A stretch of 64,000 bases of DNA, from positions 394,665 through 458,664 of the forward strand of contig BQJR01000002.1 of assembly GCA_021604805.1 (NCBI GenBank), written 5' to 3'. Both the position numbers and the translations under genes were made by a program. The DNA comes from Planctomycetota bacterium (GTDB taxonomy: Bacteria > Planctomycetota > B15-G4). Positions 19,637-28,048 of this stretch are shown piece after piece. Every line of letters begins with the position of its first letter. Position 1 is the stretch's first letter. A model generated the notes under the pieces. That model made no database searches, had not been told where the DNA came from, and was given only the letters and a program-made list of their open reading frames with translations.

Positions 19637-19921
19637 TCAGACGTTGGTGCGCACGCCGCGGATGCCCAGCTTCTTCACCAACTTCTCGTAGTGCGGGAGG
19701 TCGATGCGCTGGAGGTACCGCAGCAAGCGGTTGCGACGCCCCACGAGCTTGAGCAGCCCGTTGCGGGTGTGCGTGTCCTTCTTGTGCAGCTGAAGGTGCT
19801 TCGTGAGACCGCGGATGCGCTCGGTGAGCACGGCGATCTGCACGTCGGTGGAGCCACAGTCCGTGTCGTGGACTTTGTACTCCTGGATGATCTGGGCCTT
19901 CTCGGCCATCTTCGTCGTCAT
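19637..19921 (-). CDS. rpsO: 30S ribosomal protein S15
   Basis: Small-subunit protein binding the central 16S domain. The 94 residues show GSTDVQIAVLTERIRGLTKH, KKDTHTRNGLLKLVGRRNRL and LLRYLQRIDLPHYEKLV, the S15 signatures. A second ATG four codons in (19909) would give the family's usual length of about 90. The rpsO-pnp order is classical. A long 5' leader of about 100 bases, as predicted from the promoter, leaves room for autoregulation. Confidence 0.97.
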   Translation of the reverse strand: MTTKMAEKAQIIQEYKVHDTDCGSTDVQIAVLTERIRGLTKHLQLHKKDTHTRNGLLKLVGRRNRLLRYLQRIDLPHYEKLVKKLGIRGVRTNV

Positions 19922-20027
19922 CTTGTTCGGTTCTTCTCGATTTGGGGCGCTGGCCAGCCGACGCGGAGTGTCGACCTGTGTTGCCGGAGCGCCCAGTGGT
20001 TCTCGGCATCCGGAAACAATCGCGCGA

Positions 20028-20057
20028 ATGCTAGCAGAGGCGCGCGCGACCCGGCAA
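20028..20057 (-). promoter_or_regulatory. Probable promoter of rpsO-pnp
   Basis: On the minus strand TTGCCG is followed after 18 bases by TAGCAT, preceded by TGC as an extended -10. The predicted start is near 20021, about 100 bases before the rpsO ATG. The same -35 hexamer occurs in the promoter at 20799. Confidence 0.5.
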
Positions 20058-20087
20058 GAGCCTCAAAGCTGGGCCGGGAGACGGTTT

Positions 20088-20726
20088 TCAGCGCTCGGCC
20101 CGAGCGCGACGGAGACAGGACTCGCAGCGCAGGCAGGCTTCGGGGCCCGGGCCGTAGCAGGACCAGCTGGCGTCGAGAGGTGCTCCGACGGCCCGTCCCG
20201 CCCTGACCAGTTCGGCCTTGCTGAGCTCGAGACAGGGCGCCACGACCTGCACCCCGATCTGAGTGGAGAGCGCGAGGCAGGCATTCAGCGCCTCGAAGAA
20301 TGGGGCGCCGTTGTCCGGGAAGGTGGCCGCCTCCTCGGCATTGAAGCCCACGACCACGGCCGTGTGGCCCTCGGCCTCGGCCAGCGCGGCGGCCAGGTTC
20401 ACGAGCAAACCGTTGCGATTGGGGACCCAGACAGCCTGCGCGGACGCTTGGGTCTCGGCGGCGGTCTCGAGATCGGGGCTGGGCAGCGCGGTGGCGCCGT
20501 CGAGCAGAGCACTCTTGTTGGCGAAGGCCGCCGCCGGGAGCGCCAGCTCGTGCAGCGGAACACCCAGTGCGGCGCTCACGGCGCGCGCAGCCACCCGCTC
20601 GGGGGCCACCGCACGCTGGCCGTAATCGATGAACAGCGCCGCAGCGAGATCGTGTTCGCGCGCTTGGCGCAACGCGGCGGCCACGCAGGAATCGAGGCCA
20701 CCAGACAGTAAGGCGAGTGCGGTCAT
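20088..20726 (-). CDS. queC: 7-cyano-7-deazaguanine synthase
   Basis: ATP-dependent ligase forming preQ0 from 7-carboxy-7-deazaguanine and ammonia, in queuosine tRNA modification. The 212 residues have the PP-loop SGGLDSCVAAA at the N-terminus, FIDYGQRA, VPNRNGLLVNLAAALAEAEG, and a C-terminal zinc site of four cysteines in SCYGPGPEACLRCESCL. The start ATG at 20726 is right before the PP-loop strand as in the family. No other queuosine gene is in the window. No SD precedes it. Confidence 0.95.
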   Translation of the reverse strand: MTALALLSGGLDSCVAAALRQAREHDLAAALFIDYGQRAVAPERVAARAVSAALGVPLHELALPAAAFANKSALLDGATALPSPDLETAAETQASAQAVWVPNRNGLLVNLAAALAEAEGHTAVVVGFNAEEAATFPDNGAPFFEALNACLALSTQIGVQVVAPCLELSKAELVRAGRAVGAPLDASWSCYGPGPEACLRCESCLRRARAER

Positions 20727-20733
20727 GCGCGCC

Positions 20734-20739
20734 GTTGTA
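20734..20739 (-). promoter_or_regulatory. -10-like hexamer of queC, leaderless spacing
   Basis: Minus-strand TACAAC ends 7 bases before the queC ATG. It is embedded in GCTACAACGGC, which recurs inverted at 20820-20830 as the -10 of the divergent gene. Confidence 0.4.
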
Positions 20740-20798
20740 GCGCGCTGGGTGGTCGTGGCGAAGGGCGTGGGCGGCGTCCGACCGCCAGGGCTGTGACG

Positions 20799-20827
20799 TT
20801 GCCGCGGCGCGGCTGTAGGGCTACAAC
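20799..20827 (+). promoter_or_regulatory. Promoter of the TPR gene at 20862, plus strong RBS
   Basis: TTGCCG, 17 bases, TACAAC. A start near 20834 leaves a short leader holding a perfect AAGGAGG (20849-20855) 6 bases before the GTG. A palindrome TGTAG-GG-CTACA (20814-20825) overlaps the spacer and -10 and is a possible operator. Confidence 0.5.
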
Positions 20828-20861
20828 GGCGGCCGCGCACCCCGAATCAAGGAGGCCCGCC

Positions 20862-22556
20862 GTGTCCCTCGGCTCGCCCGCAGCGGCCCTCCCCGCTGCC
20901 CTGTCTGTGTTCTTGCTGTTCGCCGCCGCCGCGTGCCCTCTGGCGTCGCCGCAGACTGCCACCGCAGTGGTCGCCGACGACAGCAACGCCGCCGACGTCG
21001 CTCCGCTCCTCGAAGGCAGCGCCGCCTGGGCCGCTTTCGACGCAGCCCGCGCGCAGCTCGCGCTGGCCACTCGTCAGCAACAAGACCCGAGCCTGTGGAG
21101 TGATGTCCGCGACAACGCGCAGGTGGGTCTCGAAGAGCTGGCGCAAGTCGGGGAGAGCGTGGGGCGGGCGCACGTCGACGCACTGCACGCCACGCTGCGC
21201 GCCGTGATCGCGCGCCAAGACGCCAGCGAATCGCGCTGGCAGGCGCGCACCGATGCCGGCGAAGACCCCAGCACGATCGCCTCGGTGGAAACCCGCTGGA
21301 CGACCACCGCAGGCTCCCTCGCCGACGGGCTCATCGGACACGAAGGCCTGCTCCCCGAAACCAGCGTGGCCATCTCCGACCTCCTGTTCGAAGCCGGCCG
21401 AGACGGCGAAGCGCAACAGGCGCTGCGTCGCGCCTTGGCGCTCTGGCCCAGCGAAGTGCTCGTGCACGAACAACTCCGCTCGTGGACGGCGCGTCTGCCG
21501 CAACCCGCCGCGCTCATCCAGGTGCTGCACGAACTCGCGCGGCAGCACGGCCGCAACAACTCCACGCTCTCCGGACACGCCCTCGAGAGCAGCAGCGCCC
21601 TCTCGCTCGAACTCGGCCGACGCGCCTACGAGCGCGCGCAAGCCTCGGGCAGCTTCGACGACTACACCGAAGCCGCCAACCTCTTCGAAGCCTCCGCGCA
21701 CGACCTCAGTCGTTCACGCAGCATGCCGCGCCAACCCGGCGACAGCGACGTCCAATCGGAGCGCGCCACCACGCTGATCAACGCCGGCTGGGCACAGTAC
21801 GCCGTGGCCTGGGGCCGCTGGAGCGAAGACCGCGAGAGCGAAGCAGCCTGGGAAGCCGCCGCCGCCTCACAGCAAGCCTTCAAGGCCGCGCTCGCCGCCG
21901 AACCCGGCAACCCCACCGCGCTCGCCGCGCTCAGTCGACTGGGCACTCTCGTGGGCACCAAAGCGCAGAGCGACAACCCGCTCACGCTTCCCGCCGAGGA
22001 CAAGGCTGACATCCGCGACTACTTCGGGGAGCTGGCCGCGCAGTACGACATCGCCGAGTGGTGGAACAACTTCGGCCTGTTCAGCCGCGACACCGGTGAG
22101 TCCGCAGCAGCCGACGGTGACACCGAGCTCGCGCGCGCGCTCTTCGAACAGTCCTACGCCGCGTACTTGCGCGCGATCGAACTCTCCCCCAACGACACGC
22201 GCATGGTCAACGACACCGGCGTGATGCTCTATTACTACTTGCAGCGCGAACTCGACCTCGCCGAGGAGTACTTCCTGCGCGCGATCGAACTCGGCAACGA
22301 TTCACTCGACAACCCCTTCGCGGATCGCGCCGCCGATCTCTGGCAGCAAGAACTCGCGGCGTACCTCGACGCCAAGCTCAACCTCGCGCGCCTCTACGCC
22401 GACCTCGACCGGCTCGACGAAGCCTCCGCCGTGATCGACGACGCCACGCGCTTCGACCGCGAGATCTTCGAGGCCGGCGACCAGCCCGCCGTGCGCATCG
22501 ACCTCCTTCAAACCAAGGCCCGTATCGACGCCGCCAAGGACTCCGGCGAGTCGTAA
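20862..22556 (+). CDS. Exported TPR protein A
   Basis: A 564-residue protein. The GTG start is fixed by AAGGAGG 6 bases upstream and begins a signal peptide (VSLGSPAAALPAALSVFLLFAAAACPL, shortened: the hydrophobic core is residues 9-26 and includes an AAAAC that could be a lipobox). The rest is alpha-helical; TPR-like units are clear at about 155-195 and from 370 on (LFEQSYAAYLRAIELSPNDT, ELDLAEEYFLRAIELGNDS). It is followed after 19 bases by a related TPR gene; both contain a WNNFGL/NRDxG module, so they are probably ancient duplicates. Role unknown, perhaps an extracytoplasmic scaffold. Confidence 0.75.
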   Translation: MSLGSPAAALPAALSVFLLFAAAACPLASPQTATAVVADDSNAADVAPLLEGSAAWAAFDAARAQLALATRQQQDPSLWSDVRDNAQVGLEELAQVGESVGRAHVDALHATLRAVIARQDASESRWQARTDAGEDPSTIASVETRWTTTAGSLADGLIGHEGLLPETSVAISDLLFEAGRDGEAQQALRRALALWPSEVLVHEQLRSWTARLPQPAALIQVLHELARQHGRNNSTLSGHALESSSALSLELGRRAYERAQASGSFDDYTEAANLFEASAHDLSRSRSMPRQPGDSDVQSERATTLINAGWAQYAVAWGRWSEDRESEAAWEAAAASQQAFKAALAAEPGNPTALAALSRLGTLVGTKAQSDNPLTLPAEDKADIRDYFGELAAQYDIAEWWNNFGLFSRDTGESAAADGDTELARALFEQSYAAYLRAIELSPNDTRMVNDTGVMLYYYLQRELDLAEEYFLRAIELGNDSLDNPFADRAADLWQQELAAYLDAKLNLARLYADLDRLDEASAVIDDATRFDREIFEAGDQPAVRIDLLQTKARIDAAKDSGES

Positions 22557-22575
22557 CCTCCCACGGGAAGCTCCC

Positions 22576-23913
22576 ATGCTGATCTCCGCCCTGCTGCTCG
22601 GCAGCCTGCTCACGCCCGCCCCCCAGACCGATGGACTCGCCGAGGCGCGCAGCGCGCTGAAGGAAGGTCGCGTCGACGTCGCCGAGCGCCTGCTCAACGA
22701 ACTCGCCTCGGCCGACGAGCAACACCTCGAAGCGCGCCTGCTGCTCAGCGAACTGCTCATGCAGCGCCCCACGCCGAACCCGAACCGCGTGCTCGAGCTG
22801 CTCGACCCGTGGGACTCGAGCACCGAAGCCCGCGCACTCGTGGCGCTCGGCGAAGCCTACGAGTCGATCGCGCGTGATCTGCAAACGCAGCGCGCCAGCA
22901 TCGACGACGTGGGCTACTTCCTCGGCGAGGCGCTCTCGCACTACGAACGCGCGGCGAGCTTCGCCGAACCCGGCGACACCGAGGGTCTCACCAAAGCCGG
23001 CTACCTCGCGCTCTACGAGTTCAGCGATTGGAACAAGACCGTCGAACTCGCCGACGCCGCGCTCTCCGTCGACAAGCGCAACGCCGAAGCGCGTCTCATG
23101 CGCGGCTGCGCACGACTGTACGCCTACGTGGAAGCCAAGCAGGGAGACGACGAAGCCGCCACCACCGCCGTGTGGCAGAGCGCCGTCGACGACCTGCAGT
23201 TCGCGGGCGAGAAGCTCGGTGAAGCGCGCGGCGACGCGTGGTGGCAACTCGCCTGGCTCTACGAAGACGCGAGCGAGCCCGTCCTCGCCGTGGAGAGCGC
23301 CGTGCTGCACATGCAGCGCACGCCCGACATGGACATCAGCCGCGTGTACGGCCTCGCCAAGCGCTACGCCAACGAGAACGAGTTCGGTGCCTCACGTGCA
23401 GCATTGCTCGCGCTCATCGAACACGACGAAGCCGAACTCACGCGCTGGGTCGCGGCCGAAGCCGACCCGACCGCAGTGGCCGTGCGCCTCGGTTACTCCG
23501 TGGGCAGCGACGTCGCGAGCGGCAACCTGGCGACCGCGATCACGGTGCTCGAACCGCTGCTCGCCGTGCAACCCGCCGACGCCGACATCTGGAACAACTT
23601 CGGCCTGCTCAACCGCGACCGCGGCGTGCAACTCGAGCAAGCGGGCGACACCGAAGAAGCGCAGCGCCACTACGTGAACTCGTACAACGCCTACGAGAAG
23701 TCGATCGAGTTCGCGCCCGAGAACCCGCAGATGCTCAACGACACGGCGCTCGTGATGCAGTACCACGTGCGCACCGACCTCGACCGCGCACGCGAGCTCT
23801 ACCGGGAAGCGATCAAGCACGCCACGCTGCGGATCGAAGCGGGCGACACGCTCCCCGAGCTCAAGATCGCCCTGCGCGACGCGACCAACAACCTCGGCAT
23901 CCTGGGCGGCTGA
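22576..23913 (+). CDS. Exported TPR protein B
   Basis: A 445-residue helical-repeat protein with a short signal peptide (MLISALLLGSLLTPAPQ). TPR units run through most of the chain: ALKEGRVDVAERLLNELA near 26, ALSVDKRNAEARLMRGCA near 170, and the C-terminal DIWNNFGLLNRDRGVQLEQA and AYEKSIEFAPENPQMLNDTA modules, which parallel those of the upstream gene. It is probably co-transcribed with the upstream TPR gene. No catalytic residues are visible. Confidence 0.72.
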   Translation: MLISALLLGSLLTPAPQTDGLAEARSALKEGRVDVAERLLNELASADEQHLEARLLLSELLMQRPTPNPNRVLELLDPWDSSTEARALVALGEAYESIARDLQTQRASIDDVGYFLGEALSHYERAASFAEPGDTEGLTKAGYLALYEFSDWNKTVELADAALSVDKRNAEARLMRGCARLYAYVEAKQGDDEAATTAVWQSAVDDLQFAGEKLGEARGDAWWQLAWLYEDASEPVLAVESAVLHMQRTPDMDISRVYGLAKRYANENEFGASRAALLALIEHDEAELTRWVAAEADPTAVAVRLGYSVGSDVASGNLATAITVLEPLLAVQPADADIWNNFGLLNRDRGVQLEQAGDTEEAQRHYVNSYNAYEKSIEFAPENPQMLNDTALVMQYHVRTDLDRARELYREAIKHATLRIEAGDTLPELKIALRDATNNLGILGG

Positions 23914-23929
23914 AGGCGCGCGCCGCGGC

Positions 23930-25237
23930 TCAGCGCCTCGTGTCGTCCTCGCCCTCAGCGGGTTCGCCGTAGAGGCGCACCGGGTCGATCTCGGGGTTCT
24001 TGTTGCTCGGCGCGTACTGAGTGCTCACCCACGCGGCCCACTCTTCCTCGAAGGCCAGCATGCTGACCTTGAAGACCGCGGGCAGGATCTCACGCGTGGG
24101 TTTCTCGAGCTTCGCGAGCTTCATGGCCTCACCGAAGCCACCGGCGTTGCGCCACATCAAGAAGTCCACCCACGACCAAGCGTACTGATGGTCGCGCGGC
24201 GTGAGTGACTGCGTGGGCTTGCTGATCGTGTGCGCGAAGGACGGCCAGTTCTCCGAGCTGACGCCCTTCCACACGTTGCGCCGCCAGTCGGCCGACCCCC
24301 AGCGACGGTTGGCTTCCTGCTCGCGGAAGCAGTAGGTCTCGGAGTTGCCTTCGATGCGACGCTCGAACCAGTGCGCGATGCCCGCGTCGAGCCAGCCGTA
24401 GTCGTCGTTCAACCACGGCGGGATGAGGCCCAGCTCGCCGATGGGGAACCAGTTCGTGTTGCGGTGCGTGGCGGTGATCTGGTGCACCATGTTGTGGACG
24501 ATGCTGCGGTGGAAGTCGTCGTCGGTGGGGCTCTCCGACTTGTTGCGCCACGTGACGATCACCGAGTCTTGGTCTTCACCGCCCGAGCGCTTCACCGTGC
24601 CCGTGTGTGAGAGCCCGGCGTAAGCGGGCCCCACGGCCACGGCCTGCTGTCCCTTCTCGAAGGCGAACAGGTAGTGCTTGTCGACCATCTGATCTTCGTG
24701 CGAGAGCCCGGTGATCACGCGCAGGTCGGTGTAGAAGTCTTCGAGCCGCTGCGCGAACAGGTGCGCGGCGTCGTGCATGCGGTAGGTCTTGCGGTCGGCT
24801 TTGACCTTGGGGATGTTCCAGGTCAGCCCGAAGTGCGTGGTCTCGATGTACACGATGTCGTCGAGATCGACGAGCTTCTCGACGCGCTTGCGCTCGGTCA
24901 GCCAGGCCTGCTTCTCCGTCTCCAACGCGTCCCACTCGAGCTGCGCGGCGTCGTGCACCGACGGTGTCTTGCAGCGCGGACAGACGGACCAGTCGAGCCC
25001 CATGTTGTCCGACTCGATCGCGTAGGAGCAGTAGAGCACCGCCCAATCGGGGCCGTGCTCGTGCTCCACCGAGAGATCGGAGTCGACCTCGAACGGCACC
25101 TTGCCTGAGGTCTTGCAACGCCCGCAGAGCTGCTCGCCGGGTTGCTGCGCGTGCACACCGAAGGCGCCGAGGAAGAGCAAGGCCCACACGCACAGAGCGT
25201 GACGGGCGGACAGCTTGAGCGTCGTGGACACGAACAT
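23930..25237 (-). CDS. Exported metallopeptidase-like protein with degenerate active site
   Basis: A 435-residue protein with signal peptide (ALLFLGAFGVHAQ). Two CxxC knuckles, C38/C41 and C86/C89, form a probable zinc-ribbon module. The second half resembles gluzincin peptidases of the DUF1570/peptidase-MA type: VHNMVHQITATH has both zinc histidines (H248, H252), but the catalytic Glu is N249, and WLDAGIAHWFERR (282-294) takes the place of the usual WLsEGlA-yFE, where the Glu zinc ligand is not preserved. It is likely catalytically dead, acting as a binding or structural protein, though annotation tools may call it a peptidase. Convergent with the TPR pair, 16 bases apart. Confidence 0.6.
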   Translation of the reverse strand: MFVSTTLKLSARHALCVWALLFLGAFGVHAQQPGEQLCGRCKTSGKVPFEVDSDLSVEHEHGPDWAVLYCSYAIESDNMGLDWSVCPRCKTPSVHDAAQLEWDALETEKQAWLTERKRVEKLVDLDDIVYIETTHFGLTWNIPKVKADRKTYRMHDAAHLFAQRLEDFYTDLRVITGLSHEDQMVDKHYLFAFEKGQQAVAVGPAYAGLSHTGTVKRSGGEDQDSVIVTWRNKSESPTDDDFHRSIVHNMVHQITATHRNTNWFPIGELGLIPPWLNDDYGWLDAGIAHWFERRIEGNSETYCFREQEANRRWGSADWRRNVWKGVSSENWPSFAHTISKPTQSLTPRDHQYAWSWVDFLMWRNAGGFGEAMKLAKLEKPTREILPAVFKVSMLAFEEEWAAWVSTQYAPSNKNPEIDPVRLYGEPAEGEDDTRR

Positions 25238-25259
25238 CTCCGGGAGACGAGAGGCCCCG

Positions 25260-26543
25260 TTATAGCAGCGTGGGAGCGGCCGCCTCGCGCGACGCCACGC
25301 GCTTGCCGGCCTTGAGCACTTCGCGCACGGGGTTCCAACCCGACTGATACCCGAGGAACAAGTGGTTCGGGATGTCGAGCACGAGCAGGTCGGCGAGCGC
25401 GCCGGGTTCGAGCACGCCGCGCGTGCCGGGCAAACCCAGTGTGCAGGCGGCGTTGCGCGTGGCGGCCACGAGCGCTTCGGCCACCGTCATGCCGAGCAGG
25501 CCGCAGGCCAGTGCGATGATCTCGATCATCGAAGGGATGTGACAGGTGCCCGGGTTGAAGTCGGTGGCCAACGCCACGGGAACGCCCGCCTCGATCATGC
25601 GCCGCGCGGGCGCGACCTCGCTCAAGCGCAACGAGAAGCAGGTGCCCGGCAGCAAGACGGCCGTGGTGCCTGCAGCGGCGAGCGCGTCGATGCCGGCGTC
25701 GGAGATGCACACGAGGTGGTCGGCGGTCTGCGCGCCGCAGGCCGCGGCGAGTTCGGCGGCGCCCACGGGCGCGAGTTCGTCGGCATGCACGCGGCGCGCC
25801 AGCCCGAGCTCGCGCGCGGCTTCCAGCACGCGGCGGGCTTCGTCGATCGTGTAGGCGCCTTGATCGCAGAAGACATCGGCGGAGCGCGCCAGGCCACGTC
25901 GCGCGACTTCGGGCAGGATCTCTTCGCAGACCACGCGCACGTAGGCGTCGCGGTCGGCGGCGAATTCGGGCGGGACCTGGTGCGCCGCGAGGCAGGTCGC
26001 GTCGATGTCGACGGGATGCTCGGCGCCCACGTCGCGCAGCAGCTCGAGCGCCAACCACTCCGTCTCCGGGGTCAAGCCGTAGCCGCTCTTGGCCTCGATG
26101 CTGGTCGTGCCGCAAGCCAGGAACCGGTCGAGGTGCGCGCGCAGACGCTCGGCGAGCTGCTCGGGCGAGGCCTCGCGCAAGCGCCGCACCGACGAGAAGA
26201 TCCCGCCGCCGGCCGCCGTGATCGCCTGGTAGTCGGCGCCGCGGGAGCGCGCGTCGAATTCTCCTTCGCGGGTGGCGGCGAACACCGGGTGCGTGTGCGG
26301 ATCGACCAAACCGGGGATCACCGTGCCCCCCTGGGCCGAGACTCGCTCGGAGGCGTCGAAGCGGGCCTCGATCTCGGGCTGCGGTCCCACCGCCACCACG
26401 CGGCCCTCGGCGATGGCCACGGCGCCCTGCGGGATCACGCCCGCGTCGTCCATGGCGGCCCCACACAACGGGCCCGGCTCGCCGCCAGCCACCGTCACCA
26501 CCTCGCTCGCCTCCACGACGAGCAGATCCACCGACGTACGCAC
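25260..26543 (-). CDS. hutI: Imidazolonepropionase
   Basis: Amidohydrolase-superfamily enzyme opening 4-imidazolone-5-propanoate to N-formimino-L-glutamate in histidine degradation. The 427 residues include DPHTHPVFAATREGEF (metal HxH), AAGGGIFSSVRRLREAS, EAKSGYGLTPETE, ATCLAAHQVPPEF, RRVHADELAPVG and ALATDFNPGTCHI, all characteristic of HutI. The GTG start at 26543 is selected by AAGGAG (26550-26555) six bases upstream. No hutU/hutH/hutG is in the window, so it may work with genes elsewhere. Confidence 0.95.
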   Translation of the reverse strand: MRTSVDLLVVEASEVVTVAGGEPGPLCGAAMDDAGVIPQGAVAIAEGRVVAVGPQPEIEARFDASERVSAQGGTVIPGLVDPHTHPVFAATREGEFDARSRGADYQAITAAGGGIFSSVRRLREASPEQLAERLRAHLDRFLACGTTSIEAKSGYGLTPETEWLALELLRDVGAEHPVDIDATCLAAHQVPPEFAADRDAYVRVVCEEILPEVARRGLARSADVFCDQGAYTIDEARRVLEAARELGLARRVHADELAPVGAAELAAACGAQTADHLVCISDAGIDALAAAGTTAVLLPGTCFSLRLSEVAPARRMIEAGVPVALATDFNPGTCHIPSMIEIIALACGLLGMTVAEALVAATRNAACTLGLPGTRGVLEPGALADLLVLDIPNHLFLGYQSGWNPVREVLKAGKRVASREAAAPTLL

Positions 26544-26549
26544 AGCTAT

Positions 26550-26583
26550 CTCCTTGGGGTCGAAACACCGCGCTGCGTTTATA
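26550..26583 (-). promoter_or_regulatory. hutI promoter and ribosome binding site
   Basis: Minus-strand TATAAA (26578-26583) is a 5/6 -10 match; a start near 26571 gives a 28-base leader with AAGGAG (26550-26555). No clear -35. The overlapping TATACT on the plus strand may serve the divergent DUF21/CBS gene. Confidence 0.45.
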
Positions 26584-26643
26584 CTCGACGCGCGATCCGG
26601 CGACGTTCCCGGGCCGCCTTCATGGGCGAGACGACGCCTCGCC

Positions 26644-27966
26644 GTGGACACGCGCGGAACCCTGGAACCTCCACCACCTTCCCTGCTGCCGATCGGCGCC
26701 ATCGAGCTGAGCTCCCCACTCCTGTGGTGGACGCTCGCGGCCGGCGTGCTTTCGGCCCTGCTCGCGTCGCTCGAGTACAGCTGGACCAAGCTGTCGCGCA
26801 CGCGCCTGCTCGAAGCCGCTGGGACCCCGGCCAGTCGCAATCGCTTCGAACGCCTGTTGGCGTCGAGCGCGCGCGTGGAGGACAGCCTGATCCTGATGCG
26901 CGTGAGTTCGCAGATCGCGCTGCTGCTCCTGTTGCTCGTGTGGTGCCGCGACGTGCTGAGCGACGCGCCCACCGACACGGAGTTGTTCACGCCAGCCTTG
27001 CTCGCCGGCGGACTCGGCTTCCTGTGGATCACGGTGTTCTGCCGCGTGATGCCCGCCGAAGTCAGCGCGCCGCGACTCGAAGCGCTGATGCGCGCCTGCG
27101 TGCCGCTGCTCGTGCCGCTCTCACAAGTGCTCGGCCCACCCGTGGGCGGGCTGCGCCTGCTCGTGCAACGCGTCACCGGACACACGCCGGCGGCCGAAGC
27201 CGAGCTCTACACCGATGAGATCTTGTCCACGCTCGAGGAGGGTGAACGCGAAGGTCACCTGGGCGGCGAAGAGGCCGACATGATCGAGCGCGTGCTCGAG
27301 CTGCGCAACACCGAGGTGCATCACTTGATGACGCCGCGCACCGACATGGAAGTCATCGACATCGGCTCCACGGTCGGCGAGGCCTACGAGGCCGTCACGG
27401 AGCACGGACGTTCGCGCTACCCGCTCGTGGAAGGCACGGTCGATCGCGTCGTCGGGATCCTGCACGTGAAGGACATGATCGGTCGCGAAGCCGAGTTGCC
27501 GATCCGCGAACTCGCGCGCGAACCGCTCTTCGTGCCCGAGAGCAAGTTCGTGATGGACCTGCTGGCCGAGTTCCGCAAGCTGCGCGCGCACATCGCCGTG
27601 GTGCTCGACGAGTACGGCGGCACCGCCGGCCTGGTCACGATCGAAGACGCGCTCGAAGAGATCGTGGGCGAGATCGACGACGAGTTCGACGACACCACCG
27701 AGGCCCCCGAGCTCGAGATCCTCGACGAGTACCACGCCGTCGCCCAAGGCTCGATGCACGTGGACGAACTCAACGAAGCGCTCTCGATCACGCTGCCCGA
27801 AGCCGACGACTGGTCGACGCTCGGCGGCTACATCTTCCACACGCTCGGTCGGCTCCCGGAAACCGGCGAAGAGCTGCGCCACGACAACATCGTGTTGCGC
27901 GTGCTGGGCGTGGTCGACCGTCGCATCGAGAGCGTGGACATCCAGATCTTGGAAGTCGCGGCCTGA
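26644..27966 (+). CDS. DUF21/CBS-pair/CorC_HlyC membrane protein (HlyC/CorC family)
   Basis: A 440-residue protein of the CorC/CNNM-like group. Residues 20-165 carry hydrophobic segments of the DUF21 region. Then comes LYTDEILSTLEEGEREGHLG, the CBS pair from EVHHLMTPRTDMEVIDIGST (about 222-345), with VVLDEYGGTAGLVTIEDALEEIVGEI typical of the second CBS, and a C-terminal transporter-associated domain (LPEADDWSTLGGYIFHTLGR). Members are linked to Mg2+/Co2+ efflux. The DUF21 helices are fewer and more divergent than usual. GTG at 26644 is the best in-frame start but has no SD; the N-terminus is uncertain. Confidence 0.82.
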   Translation: MDTRGTLEPPPPSLLPIGAIELSSPLLWWTLAAGVLSALLASLEYSWTKLSRTRLLEAAGTPASRNRFERLLASSARVEDSLILMRVSSQIALLLLLLVWCRDVLSDAPTDTELFTPALLAGGLGFLWITVFCRVMPAEVSAPRLEALMRACVPLLVPLSQVLGPPVGGLRLLVQRVTGHTPAAEAELYTDEILSTLEEGEREGHLGGEEADMIERVLELRNTEVHHLMTPRTDMEVIDIGSTVGEAYEAVTEHGRSRYPLVEGTVDRVVGILHVKDMIGREAELPIRELAREPLFVPESKFVMDLLAEFRKLRAHIAVVLDEYGGTAGLVTIEDALEEIVGEIDDEFDDTTEAPELEILDEYHAVAQGSMHVDELNEALSITLPEADDWSTLGGYIFHTLGRLPETGEELRHDNIVLRVLGVVDRRIESVDIQILEVAA

Positions 27967-28048
27967 CGCGCGGTGCCCTGCGGGCGTGGCGCGCCGGGCG
28001 AAGCCAACGCTTACTGCGCGCGCCGAGCACCGCGCGGGCCGACCTCGC

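Noticed and set aside
26620..26700. ATG at 26622 as start of the DUF21/CBS gene
   Set aside because: It is out of frame with the CBS reading; the in-frame GTG at 26644 was used instead.
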